Below are positions 40,101 through 52,261 of a stretch of 64,000 nt of DNA, in pieces. The notes under the pieces are model-generated. The model saw nothing but the letters and a program-made list of their open reading frames with translations. It was not told the origin of the DNA and ran no database searches. Source of the DNA: Dimorphilus gyrociliatus (Eukaryota; Annelida; Polychaeta; Dinophilidae). The stretch is from the NCBI GenBank assembly GCA_904063045.1, contig CAJFCJ010000008.1, positions 1,178,001 to 1,242,000 on the forward strand, read 5' to 3'. Each line of letters begins with the position of its first letter. Within the stretch, counting starts at the first letter, position 1. The position numbers and the translations under genes were made by a program.

Positions 40101-40756
40101 CGTACAATATTTAATTGGCGTATTATTGATTAGAAGATAATATTGAAATGCACAAATAGACCTAGAACTAAACGATCCTCTTTATACACCTTGATTAAAT
40201 AAACAAAAGGGTTTACTAATGATTAAAATTACAGGTGTAAAGGAAGTAATTATTCAATTTTATCACCAAGAAATTAGCATAGAAGTCACTAAATTGAGCC
40301 TTTGTGTTAAGAAAACACCAACAATTATTTGTAATTTTTCCTTTGATATCAGTCTCTTTACTCAGAATATTTTTAATAATAATAAAAGTATTATTTAAGA
40401 AATAAAGAATAAACAAAAGAAAAAGATCTAGTTCTGTTTAGAAAAGGAGATAATTCTATTGTCTATTAAAGACAAAACGTTCTGTCAAATCTTAGGTCGT
40501 GATTTGTATAAAACATGCGAAAAGAAAAAAATATATCTAACTAATCTATTTATTTCTTTGCTCATATAATCGACCTATAAAACTAGCAATGATTAAACAA
40601 TAACGAATCTTACAGCGTACAGGGAGAACAAATTTAAAAATTTTGCAGTTTAAAAATTCTTATCACAAATGAGGAAAGTATGGAAATGATGAAAGTAACA
40701 TTTTATACTCATTCTATTTTCGATATTCTGATGTAAACATAGAAACAGAAACTGAC
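37149..40756 (-). other. Putative 5' intron of the RASD-like gene
   Basis: Bounded on the right by a good minus-strand donor (CAAG|GTCAGT, next to 40757) and on the left by acceptor TTTTTACAG next to the RASD ATG. It contains the CRE palindrome at 38672-38692. No recognised coding sequence. Confidence 0.4.
38672..38692. promoter_or_regulatory. 21-bp palindrome of two inverted CRE half sites
   Basis: TACGTCATA-TTG-TATGACGTA is perfectly symmetrical apart from the 3-base centre. Each arm holds a CRE half site (ACGTCA / TGACGT). It lies upstream of the RASD-like coding exons, inside the putative 5' intron. Confidence 0.45.
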
Positions 40757-40920
40757 CTTGAATAAAGCTTTCCGTCGGTCTTATTACTGCTGCAATTTCT
40801 AAGCACTATTTTCAGTATTTCAATTAAAAAACCAGAGAAGAATGAGCGACAGCAATCTTCCGACCTGCTCTCTCCAGTAAAATCGTCCAAATGACTATTT
40901 GCAGTGACACCTGCTGTCAT
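40757..40920 (-). CDS. Possible alternative first coding exon of the RASD-like gene
   Basis: ATG at 40920 opens 54 codons plus two bases up to donor CAAG|GTCAGT. Those two bases (AG) join the A at 37149 to make an Arg codon in frame with the RASD Met, adding 55 residues (start MTAGVTANSHLDDFTGESRS, end DGKLYS-R). The frame match has a one-in-three chance by accident. The segment has no recognised domain. Alternatively it is a plain 5'UTR exon whose ATG is not used. Confidence 0.3.
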
Positions 40921-43900
40921 AATACGGAAAGGCCATTGGCAGTCACCTAAAGGTTCTAGTTGTTGCTGAATTAATAAAATATAATAAAATGAAGAGTATT
41001 CTTTACGAAATTGATTTTCAGAAGTTTTCTATCCCAGAAAAGATTGCTAACCAATATAACATTTATTGTAAAAGATATAGAGTAACACTAGTTTAATGCT
41101 AATAAAAGAACGAGAGAATCTATTTGAAATTAAATGGTTTATTTTTAAAAAAAAAAAAAATATAAATAAATCACTCTTTAGCCTATGATATTTTAATTGG
41201 AATTTCAGATTTCATGCGTTTAAATCGTGGCCTTGACGCTTATTGCTTATGTACACATTACTCCAGGCAATGATCATGCTGAGAATTCTTTTTAAGTGGC
41301 GCCATCTTGATTAGTCTGTCAGAATGGCAGTGTCATTAAAGGACTTTCTATAACAAAAACAAAAAAAGTAAGCTTTATAATCAATGGAAACAAATTAAGA
41401 TCTTTATAGAAAGAACAGGAAATACCAATGACTGTATTTTACGTAGTGTATTAAAAAAAGTACCTTGATATCCAGAAATTTTTATAGAAAGCAAAAAGAA
41501 AGTGAAGCTGTAGGAGAAAGAAAGAAAAGCTACAAAGTTAGAATTTTATCTCTAAGCCTCGTAGCCTTTTGTATTATGAATATTATCTATTTATCGACAT
41601 ATTCCGAACTAATATAGTTTTTAAACGTACAATGCACTAGTAAATATACTATAAAACATAATGAGTAATCATTTATTAATCAGTTTATAAGCAGGCATAT
41701 ATCTTATTTGACTTTCATATTTCCATCATCTGTTTATAATTTTAATACTTGTAGTGATTACTAAAAAAATTAGTAGTCCTGTTCTACTTGGTGCAGATGT
41801 TGCAGTTGATATATGTGCTGTATATAGCATATACAGTATATATATATATATGCTAACAAAATTGCATGTATAAGAATTGTAGTACGCGACTACGTCATAT
41901 CTTATCCAAAATTTAGGGCATAGACGTATAGTATGAGTAAATTTTAAGCATATATGATTTACTTTAAAATTTATTCCTGGAAAAGGATATAACCCGCTGT
42001 GAAGAGTAATATCTTATATTAAAAGATTTAAGAGAATGGTATATAAAAACGATTAGCTACTTTAAAAGAAAAAGTTTAGAAACTTAATCGCTTTTCTCAA
42101 AATCAATTTATCACATTATTAAGAAATATTGATCCGAAAACATTATATTTAATAGTACAAGATGTGCTTGTTCCCATACCCTTCCCCCCATCTTATTAGC
42201 AAAGAGAGGAAGAAAAAAACATATTTTCATACAAGGTCAACATATTACATACAAAAAAGTATACGTTTTTGATGTCATTGGTTAGATTTACTTTTAAAAA
42301 AATTTCACATTGCATTATGGATTGGAAAATTACTCAGTTAATTTTGTAGATATTGAAATTTACTTTGTTCAATCAGAAAGCTATTAACCTAGAAAAAAAG
42401 GAGATTGAAAAAAAGGAAAACAACACTAGATTAAGGTCTTTGACCGGCGAAGTGACTTTTTCTTTTTTGTTCTTTTGTACGTGAAATAAATACAATTGTA
42501 AGAAGAATTTTGTTCTTAATTAGCGCCGAGAAATGTCTTCTTTTAAATTTACATAAAAGCACTAATGAATAATCAGAGTTTTAAATCTCTTTCTCTATTT
42601 TTTGCTAATTTACGCGGTACACAAGATGAACTGAGAGAATTCACTTAAAAGTAAAGTAAACTACTCAAGAAGTCAGTTACATAATCAAATAATTGTACAT
42701 TGAGAATTACTTTCGTCAATCTATTCTATTCTGCATTATTTGAATTAATTCATCGAATATGTTGAATGGATATTAATTCTTCATATGATGTATGGGACAC
42801 GGAAAACTCATTAATTACTGAGATTTTATAAATAGGTGATTACCCTTCATTTTCATTAATAATACAGAACAAGAAATAGGAATTTTAATTCAAAAAAAAG
42901 GTGTTAGAGTTGTTTGTTAACGTGACAAACTGATAATAGTACTCATGAGATTAATTAGAGCTAGCATTGAAAACATTATATTGTTAAGCCTTATTTTCCC
43001 ATCTCTCTCAGTCAGTCAGTTACTTTCTCTCTCTCTCTCTCTCTTTCTCTGTTTCTCTCACTCTTCTCTTTCTCTCTCGATTCGTTCTGTATCTATTTTA
43101 CCTGGAAATATGCTTATTTAATAATAAATTATTTATTATATTTACATTTCAAGCAAAAGCGACTTATTCCTCCTACTTTACGTATTATTTACGAAAAAAA
43201 CTTTCAATTATCCTCTTTGAAGAAGGGGCTTACAACTATCGTCTAAAAGAAAACAAAGATAATCTATTTCTTTACCAAAGAACAAAAATATTCAGGAAAT
43301 TCTTGAAATATCTTCTTTAGTATATTCCAGATTTTTTCTACATATATCAAAGGCACGAGCAAAATTTGGTTAGAATGAGCAGGAAATTACCTGATGATCG
43401 ACTTTCAAGCATACTCTTACAAGTATTTCGACATTATTACATATGAAAAAGAGTCAACCAATTTCCTGAATGAAATTATTTGCCCATCAAATCTTTCGTG
43501 GTTTGGCCTATATACACTAGGAGAATTTCTGCTATCAGCATATTAGCTTGAAGAGCCTCTGCTCTTTTCTAGAGTTCCTTTTTATACCTGCTGCATTACG
43601 ATAAAGTAAAAAACACCTGGTTGAATTTTTTTATTTTTTATATATCCGAAACATGAAGAATAATTCATGAACTTCTATCAGAATATATGTTTTCTTACAG
43701 ATTTTTAAATTATACTTCTTTTTTTATTGTGCACAATTTAATACAACGTCCAGTATTCGATTATTCATGCTATTTGTATTATTCATGTAATGCCTGAGGG
43801 GTAAATCCATTTTTTCCCCTTTTGTAATTAACTAAATAACAAGTTGTTATAAAAAAATATACGCTTTATCTATGTGAATTTTTTTTCTTATGTCAATAAA

Positions 43901-46900
43901 TAGTAAATGGGAGAAGCAAAGAAACAAAAAGGGCTAGTAGCAAGCTAATATTCAAATCATCAATAAGGAAAAAGTATTTTTGTTAATGACTCTTAGTATA
44001 ATATAATAAGAGTGACTTTCCCCCCCAATCTTTGGGAACTTGAAAAGGAATAATCTATATCTAACAATGGAAAGTCACGTAATTCTACTTGTCTTCTAGC
44101 CCTCGACGATTTCTCTTATTTTATTATTTTCTCATGTTTTATACGCTCCAATTAAATAAGGGGACCTCTTGAAGAAGTAATTGCTTTAAAATAGTACATT
44201 TTTCTTAAAAGTAACTGGACTTAAGTTTTTATCTTTAATGTATGGAAATAGTTGTTAGATATTTACTCAATTTGCCGCTCTAAATGTTCACAGAATGGTA
44301 AAATATGTTTTCAAGCTTTTTTTTTCTAACTATACAGAAAAACAAATATCATAAACAAAATACTGGAAGCTTCTGCTTTGGAACGAACTAAATTCAGTAT
44401 TGCAACGTAATGAATAGCTGTTTATGAAGAAAGGAGAAGTTTTAGAAAAAAACATTCTCCTCTAAACAATAAGTCTTTATCTTCATAGAAAATCCAATAG
44501 ATGGAGCTATTTATAGGTGGACAGTTTTGTTCTAGATTATCTATATAGAAAATTGTGTGAATAAAGATAATTTCTTTTCAATTGATGAACTAAAAAAAAC
44601 ACATGTGAACTGGAAAGTGTCCAGCGGTTTGGAATTCTTTATGAAAGCAATCAAGGTTTTTCTGTAAATAGCAGAAAAGAGAAATAAAAGATTTCAAAGT
44701 CTTTTAATCTCCTAAAAGTCTTAATATTTCAGTAATTTATCACGATCTTTCGCGTTTATAGGTAAAATTATAAAGCAGATTTCATATTGAAAACAACTTA
44801 CGTGAAAGCAACTTAACAGTCTTAATGATAAACTGGACTAACAATTCAATTTACCAATTATTTAATTAACTATCAATAGCTATTATCTTTGGTAAATCTG
44901 CAGGCGTTTCATATGCAAATTATCAATACTTTGCCTTTTGTTGATGAAATAAGCAATAAAAAATTTTCTTCTGACAAGCAGCAGCCAAGATTGTAAAAGT
45001 CATATCTTTCTAAGTATCAATAAATAATATTACATCTTTTTAAACATTAAAATAATATTGTATTACTGAATAACAAGGAAATACATTTTGTCTTGTATGC
45101 TCTATACTGAGAGAGTATGTCATTCCTAGCTTACTTTCTCTTTTAATGATACAACAACGTTCTCATGTATATCATGTTCTTTTTCAATGAAATATCTATA
45201 CCATTCTACGCAAGGTGGAGATATAATATATACATTTGGGTAATTAGACATATCCTCCATATCTTTTATAATAAATATTAAAAAAAACACAAGCATGAGA
45301 CGAATATAATTAGTGTTAATATGTTTAATATGGCGTTTCCTGTATAGTAACACTCCCAGTTTTTTATTTGCGGCTAAATGAAATATACAATTTTAAATAT
45401 ACTGTATAACAATACTACTTAAAGATTTATTATTTTTTTTATATATTATTAAACTCATACTAATTTACTAAATATAGTAAAACACCCAATTCATAGTTTA
45501 TTGACAATTTTTCTAAATCTTTTGCATAGTAAAGATTGCTCCTCTTATTTGTTATTTCACATTCTTTCAATTAATCATTCATCTAAACATAAAATATTCC
45601 AATGAAAACGGAAGAGGAGGAAGAAGACAATTAAAATTATTTAAGCTAAGTTCCACTTTTAAACATGATGTGAAAATGGCAAAAAATAACGCTACTTAAT
45701 TAGTATTTTTGTTTTTAATTAAATTTCCAAATCATTATAGTTATTAGAAGGAAATGGAAAAGTTCCTATGCAGTTGTAATTCAATAGACGAATTTAAGGA
45801 CGTTGCTGGGTAGCATTGCGTTTGATATACCTTTTTGTACAATTTAATTATGGTCCTAAAAATCAGGATAACGTATGATAAAAGAAAAGTATACTTAGGT
45901 AAAGAGTCGGTCTACTCATTTAGCATCAGGTATAAAGTTGTTATTATTGTACTGAGTTGGCAAAAAATTCATTTTCCTTCAGCCCTAATTTAGTCAAGTG
46001 ACTTTGAAACGGGTTTAGACCATTTAGGTTTTTTACCAATGAAAAATTTTGCCTCCTTAACTTAGTAAATCTCGTTTGTGAATGTATTAAAATTGTAAAA
46101 GAAATTTATACACGAATAATTGTGAAAGCTATAGATCAATTTTATGCTAGATAAGTCTCTCTTAAAAGTGTAAGGTTTGCTCACGTTCGTTACTGAAAGA
46201 ATGCTTATGAAACACTTTTATTCCTTTATTAAATTATTGAATCAAAGATAAAAAGAAAAGGAAAGTTTACAATAAACAAGGACAAAAAAATAAACGAACG
46301 TTTATAAAAGATAAAATTATGGACATTTGGGAAAAAGAGATACAAAAAAAGGCTATAGGAATAATATTAAATTTATTTATATTTCCATTTGTTCTGTAAT
46401 GAAAGTAATAAAGAATCCTGTACAGTTAAATAGTAAAAATTGATCATATTTTTTATTTTCAGCTCTAGTATACGCAGGGTAAAAATGTTTCTATAATCCT
46501 AGTTTTTTTGTCGATTATTTCAGTAGCCTTTACTTGCTTACAAATACCCTTCAGCTATAACAATGTTATCAAAAAATGATACTAATCTCCCAACATCAGC
46601 TTGCAACCGCAGCACCTTAGCGTATTTCTAAAATCCTTTGGCGGATTTTATTTCTGAGTACAGGTTTAAATAAAAGCAAATGTAGTAAATCTGATAAAAA
46701 AATTAATATAAATTTCACATACTAAGTTTAAATAGTATATATACAGTATATATATAGTTTCAATGATTATATTTCTATATGTACAGATAGTTTTGGTTAA
46801 CATCAGTTATAAAAGAAATATTGCGTAGTTCGAAATTGACTTATTCCTTTAAAATATTGCACTCATTTCCTTAGCCTTTAACCAACATGCAAAAGAATAT

Positions 46901-48310
46901 GGAAGCTTTGGAATGATGCAAAAAAATCGATTGAAGTCTATGCAAACGGGATGAGAACTCTAATGCTCATTTAAAAAGATTCATAACATTACTCTTTAGA
47001 ATTCAACGCACTAAAAAGACTGTTCGAGCATTTTGCGTATGTAATGTACTAATCTCGCATTTCCCTTATAATCATCGCACATGTCGAAAGAATAGCATTT
47101 CTTTTTTCATTAATGATTACCTTTTCTATCCGTAATAGTTATTTACATTTTTGCTCTTCATAGCTTATGATTTACAGTAATTACAGTTGAATGTACATAA
47201 AATATTTTAAAAATGGTATTATAAAAATCTGAATTCTCTTAGTTTACCTTATAAAGTTTTTTAAGATTTCTCAAAGACAAATAAAAAGATAAATTTACTG
47301 AAAAAGAAGAGAAGACTTTTTATTGTCTGATAGTTGTTTTTCACTTTAAAAAAGAGTACTGAAAATTGTCATTAGAAAAAAATTTATTTTTAGAATTCTT
47401 TCCCCCTCTCGGTCTCTCTCTCTCTCTCTCTCTCCCACTCCCACTCCCACTCATTCACTCCTTTCTCTTTCCCCTCTCTCTCCCTCTCTAACCCTCTCAA
47501 TCCCCTCTCTTTCTCTCTACACCTCTATCTCATTTTTTAACTATTATTCTATTCTTTCGCCAGTTTAGGTATATTTGTATTTGATGTTTCTTTAGAAAAT
47601 GCTGCAAAAAAAGTAATGACCGTTGGTTTTTTTTTATTTCTACTAGAGTTGAACAGGAAACTGTTAAGGGTTTGTCTGTACTAAAATCTTTTAGAAGTTT
47701 ACTTTTTGAAGTTTTTATCATACGTAACTTGTCTATATTAAAAGTATAAATATCTATTCATCTAAAGTATGATTATATTGGTTCACCCGCTTTGCAACCC
47801 TCATTAATAGCGTTCCGAAAAACAAATAATACAGCCTCTGATTTTCCAATGCTGGTTTTCAGAAATGAAAACATATATTTATAACATTTGAGAAGAGTAA
47901 AAACAAGAAAGTTAGAAATTTAAGAGCGCCAAAATAAAATTTTATCTGATTATGAAATTTAGTAATTAGTCTAATTTTAGCGAATTATTTTGTTGACCAT
48001 AGGAAGTTGTAACCGACATTAGAAGAGAAGATGAGGTACGAGAGGAAAGAAATAAAGAAAAAAAGTAATTTTTTTGGTTTTGAAATGAAGAAATTGCATT
48101 TCATAAATACAAAAGTGTACATTTCTATAAACTAAGGAAGTACGCCCCTTCTATTGGCTTTTTACTTTTGCAGACTTAGTAGTTTTGATGTAGAAGCCTA
48201 ATACTTTTTTGGCTATTTACAGGCATTCCGTTTGATTTATTGAGTTAAACGACTTGTACAGAGAGAACTACATTTATATTTCATTTTTCATCAGCTTTTC
48301 ATCATCCTGT
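40921..48310. other. Long AT-rich intergenic region
   Basis: No gene recognised with confidence. It contains a CTCF-core-like/YY1-like site (41299-41307, minus), CT repeats (43026-43050, 47412-47435), three CCCACT units (47434-47451), a minus-strand TATA-type sequence GGTATAAAAAGG (43577-43588), and two weak exon candidates at 45135-45298 and 46538-46627 (see findings). Confidence 0.55.
48236..48241 (-). terminator. Poly(A) signal AATAAA of the peptide-precursor gene
   Basis: AATAAA on the minus strand, about 70 bases after the stop codon at 48311. This is the spacing expected for a short 3'UTR. Confidence 0.5.
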
Positions 48311-49346
48311 TTAACCAATTCTGTCCAATAAACGAATAAAGTTGATCATATCCTCGTCTAAATTTTCGTTCGGATTACGTAAGAATGGATTTTGTCGTTT
48401 GCTAGCTGTTGATAACAAACAGATGTTCTATTAATCTCACTAATAATACGATTTGTTGATCGTTTTTATAAGAATAATTTATTAGGAAGAGTGATAACAT
48501 TAAGATAAGCTATGAACCATATTTAGCTCTTCTTTAGATAAAGATAAATGAAATTATTGAGAATTTGTCTCTAAATATAACAAAATGGAACGACTTGTTG
48601 ATTGATTAATAGACAGCATAATTTCAGCAGTCAATTTTTAAATAAATGATAGAAACTAAGAAAATTATATCTGAGTATTGCTTGTATGTATCACAGTAAT
48701 TAAATCGTAGATAGAATATCATCATTACTCAAAACACCTTGTTAATTTAATTTGTCAAGTTACACTAAATTTTAAAAGATAGTTTGCTTCCATTATCAAA
48801 GATTTTGTTTTTCATTTGTATAATTAAACAATTTCTAAAGAGATCACTTAAAAATATCATTCATCAGTACAAACCTCTGAGGCCAAGATTTTTCCAAGCT
48901 TTAAATAAACCTTTATGGCCTTCAACAGGAGCGGATTCCGCAATATAAACTGTAAAAAAGTAAAAGTAAGTATATAAGAAGAAGGAAAGAACCTCTAATG
49001 ATTGAAGCATGCTTATTGTATATTATTCGTAAAAAAAACTCAACTCTTGCAGCTTATAATAAAACTAATAAAGGGATATAGGAAACTAAAAGAAGTGGAA
49101 AAGTAGATTTTAGCCTAAGCAAATAAAAATAATGTAATTTTGTAGCAAAGAAAAACTTGAAATAGAAATATAAATACAAATAAATATTTAAAAAACATCT
49201 AAAATATTTGTAAAAATAAAAAGTATAAGAAATTAGATAGTTTTCAATATTCGTTTGTCATAATTTCTTTAATTACTCTATTCTCTTAGCTTACCGATGC
49301 AAAAAACGATTAAGAAAATAAGAATGACGCAAGTTAATTTGGTCAT
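48311..49346 (-). CDS. Secreted peptide precursor, possible neuropeptide/hormone (novel)
   Basis: Three short exons on the minus strand, 49295-49346, 48875-48949 and 48311-48405, joined by two phase-1 GT-AG introns, encode 73 residues. Donors are TCG|GTAAGC and GAG|GTTTGT; acceptors are TTTTTTACAG and TTATCAACAG. Exon 1 encodes the signal core (MTKLTCVILIFLIVFCI); cleavage is likely near AES|APVEG. Next comes APVEGHKGLFKAWKNLGLR, then ASKR, a dibasic Lys-Arg processing site. Then QNPFLRNPNENL (an N-terminal Gln that could cyclise) and DEDMINFIRLLDRIG, ending in a Gly directly before the stop, which could be an amide donor. There are no cysteines after the signal. I do not recognise the family. 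An AATAAA lies about 70 bp downstream, and a CTCF-like motif lies about 75 bp upstream of the ATG. A small secreted effector is the alternative. Confidence 0.65.
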
Positions 49347-50405
49347 TTTATTATTTTGTCCTCAAAGTTCGATTTTTAGTATAAATGTGAAAAATTTCAC
49401 CGACTCCAAGTTTATCTAGGTGGCGCTTTAGTGAGCAAAAAGATGCTATTAATCGTTTGATATACATTTCGTTAACATTAATATAAATGTCATACGTAGA
49501 TATTTTTGACACATGATAGTAAGATAAAGAGAAAGAATGAAAACTTGCTGTAGTTTGGTATGCTTTGATTAAACAATACAAAATATAATACTTTAAAAAG
49601 AAAAACTTGGAAAATGACCAGAAAATTCTCTTGCCAAATATAATGATAAAAGAAAAATAAGACAGTCATTAAGGAACAGTTTGTGAGAGAAGCAAACAAG
49701 CTTGCAAAATTTTCTCTTGACAAATTAAAGCCGTTAATAAGGCAAATCGCTCGTGGTTCAAGGCTAATTTAGTCTTATTAAGTGAAATAGGTTAAAGGCA
49801 TTTTATTAAGATTCCAGGTATATCCAAATTAGTTTGAATGTTAAAAGATTTAAATTTCGATATTAAAAAGAAAAGAGATATTCTATTAGTTTTCACATTG
49901 CATTATTAACTTCCTACATAAAACAGAAGAAAGAGTCAAAACACCTATGTAATTAAAAAAAATCTAGTCTTGTAAAGATAGCTGAACTATCTTATGACAG
50001 AAGAGTTACTGGGAAGAACGAATAGAGAAAAGTATAGAGTATGAGTTGAAATTGTTTCATTTTCAAGAAATTCTCAATATTTTACCTATACGATTGCAAA
50101 TACTGTATGTTTATTCTTTATAATGCAAAATTATGTATATAAATATATATTAGTATATAGTTCATATATATGGTATATGTAATTTAGTAAACAAAAAGAC
50201 TATGTATAATAGTTTTCATAATATTGAATGAAAACATCAAGTAAAGGTTTACAAGTAAAACTCCTTGGCTTAAATAAACTTAAAAAATAATAAAATTTCA
50301 TTTTTCTATTTGTTGTAATCGAAATATTATCTATAATAATATACTCGTGACCTACTACAGTATTCTAACTTCACTGTATATTCACTGGCAGAAAAGGGGC
50401 TATTT
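49347..50405. other. Upstream region of the peptide gene and 3' flank of the aminotransferase gene
   Basis: The right flank of the peptide gene carries a TATA-like CATTTATACT (minus, near 49380) and AGGTGGCGC at 49418-49426. The rest is AT-rich, with TA tracts near 50140-50175. No coding segment recognised. Confidence 0.45.
49418..49426 (+). promoter_or_regulatory. CTCF-core-like motif upstream of the peptide gene
   Basis: AGGTGGCGC, an exact match to the insect CTCF core, preceded by TATCT. It lies about 75 bp before the start codon of the peptide precursor. Confidence 0.4.
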
Positions 50406-51909
50406 TCATAAAAGAGAGTTTATAGAGTCTCTTAAAATTTCGAAATCTTTTAAAGTATTATAAATCTGTACGGAGAGCCGGAACCAAAATTCCCCATAAA
50501 GATAGACAGCAAAAACTTCAATGTTGAATTTTTCTCGGAATTTTTTCTCAAATTCGACTGAATTTTCTGCGCTAAATCGACTCAGTTTTGGGACTTTTAT
50601 TAATGTCATACTTGGTGCTCTCATATCATCTGGAACATTAAAAATATCAGTTTTCCAAGCCTTTACCAACAATTGCCAACCATTTCTCAACAATGTTTTA
50701 TTATATTCGTCTATCTTTTTCTGAAAGGGATAAAATACAATTATTAACAATAAAGCTTGTTCGACAGGTGGCGTTATTATATCATGTAAAACATGCGCCA
50801 TCTATTTTAGGAATATACAGTAATATGCATGAAATTTTGCATTGGATGGCTATAGTAATACAAACAAGAGAACTATTTATAATTTATTGATTGGATTTTC
50901 GGGTTGATTGTTAGAAGATTCTAATTCGCTCCGACAGAATATTAAATAGATTTTTTCATAATGGAAAACTCATTTACATATACAAAAAAATGAAAAGAAT
51001 ACACATACGTTTCCTCCGCATTTATCAATAAATTTTCGTGAAGAATCCCAGCAGTACATTGGTGAATAGTCCCTCGTACCATAAAAAATAAATTGTATTT
51101 GAAAAGGCCTACTACCAAACCTTTGGGATGTATGAATATTTGAGAAGCAGTTATGATACTTCTTATCTACGTATAAAAGTCCACAGCCTCTGGGAACAAA
51201 ATTCCATTTATACAAGCTCCCAGTGTAAAAATCAGCGTTTAAATCATCTAAATTCAATTGAACTTGTCCTGGACCATGGGCACCATCGACTACTACTATT
51301 CTATTTTTAGATTTGCATAAATTCACCAATTGTTTTATCGGCCACAAGATTGGAACAGAACTTGATATATGATCTTTACATATGAAAACAGTCTTTCAAT
51401 AGTTAAAGGATTATTTCAAAAATCTAAAATATATATTAACCTACGAGAACCAATTTTATTCCAGGATTTTCATTTAAACTTCTTTCGTACAGATTTAAAA
51501 TTTCATCTATAGATTTAATAGGCAATTTAATATCCAAACTGATAACGTTAAGCCCTCTCAAATCCGCAATTCTTTCGGTAGCTCTTCTTGTAGCCGAAAA
51601 TGTAAAAGTTTGTAGCTGAGTATATAAAGATAGATGTGTATCATGCTAATTCAAACAATCTTTTAAAACAAACCAGAATGGTATCTCCAGCCTTCAAAGG
51701 GACCGACATTAGTATACTATTTATCGAATGAGTAGTACTTTCAGTCAAACATAAATTTTCTGCATCAGTCGCCACAAATTGAGCTATGTAATCAACTTGA
51801 TTTTTGTGCATTTTGAATATTCGCTTTCGGAAAAAATTTTCCGGATCTCTTTCTTGATCTCTGATTAACCTTTGAAGGGAGATTTATAAGTACTATATAT
51901 TATAAACTC

Positions 51910-51940
<31 letters not shown>

Positions 51941-52261
51941 CTTTGTATATTATATACATAAATATATTAATATATATACTGTATATATATATATATACTA
52001 ATATATCTATATACAGTATATATACTGCATACTCTATGATGTACATACATACATAAGATTATACTGTGTATATACTGTAAATATCTTTAATATATCTAAT
52101 AGTTTAAGTAGTTTAGAAAAATAAACTTTCACCGAAAAGGATTCTCACTTTAAACGATGTTCTAAAACGTCCCTTGGTAGCGAGGGATAAGCTGCATGGT
52201 TAAGGAAGATTACTTCTTTGTTTAATAAAAATTCACTTTTAATTTTCTCTCCAAAATCCAT
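50406..52261 (-). CDS. Class V PLP-dependent aminotransferase, isopenicillin-N-epimerase-like
   Basis: Five minus-strand exons (52149-52261, 51674-51869, 51441-51615, 51009-51373, 50406-50720) join in frame to 387 residues. The start chosen is MDFGEKIKSEFLL, followed by EVIFLNHAAYPSLP, the family's usual opening (FLNHGSxG in relatives). Class V landmarks: TESTTHSIN (cofactor phosphate region), DHISSSVPILWPIK, then VVDGAHGPGQ with Asp191 (pairs with the pyridine N) and His194, and the Schiff-base lysine Lys217 in GSLYKWNFVPRGCGLLYV. The C-terminal domain ends FWFRLSVQIYNTLKDFEIL, matching the RiSxQiYNT motif. Relatives act on small amino acids or as cysteine desulfurase-type enzymes; the substrate is not known. 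It is on the short side (about 380-430 is usual). Likely cytosolic, no signal. The frame is open 33 codons upstream, so an earlier start is possible. Confidence 0.9.
50766..50803. promoter_or_regulatory. Convergent pair of CTCF-core-like motifs in aminotransferase intron 4
   Basis: AGGTGGCGT on plus (50766-50774) faces AGATGGCGC on minus (50795-50803) with 20 bases between them. Two near-exact cores 30 bp apart in AT-rich DNA are unlikely by chance. Confidence 0.4.
51909..52025. repeat. TA-rich repeat with TACTGTA/TACAGTA motifs (aminotransferase intron 1)
   Basis: Runs of TA are broken by TATACTGTATATA and TATACAGTATATA. They occupy most of the intron between exons 1 and 2. Confidence 0.85.

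Noticed and set aside
41294-41310. AAGTGGCGCCATCTT read only as a YY1 site
   Set aside because: The AAGATGGCG part fits YY1 too, but the other copies lack the AA before GATGGCG, so the CTCF-type core explains the whole set better. YY1 remains possible at this single site.
48311-48405. Identity of the peptide precursor as an NPF/NPY-type hormone
   Set aside because: The DEDMINFIRLL helix and terminal Gly are only loosely similar; the RPRF/RPRY ending that defines the family is absent.
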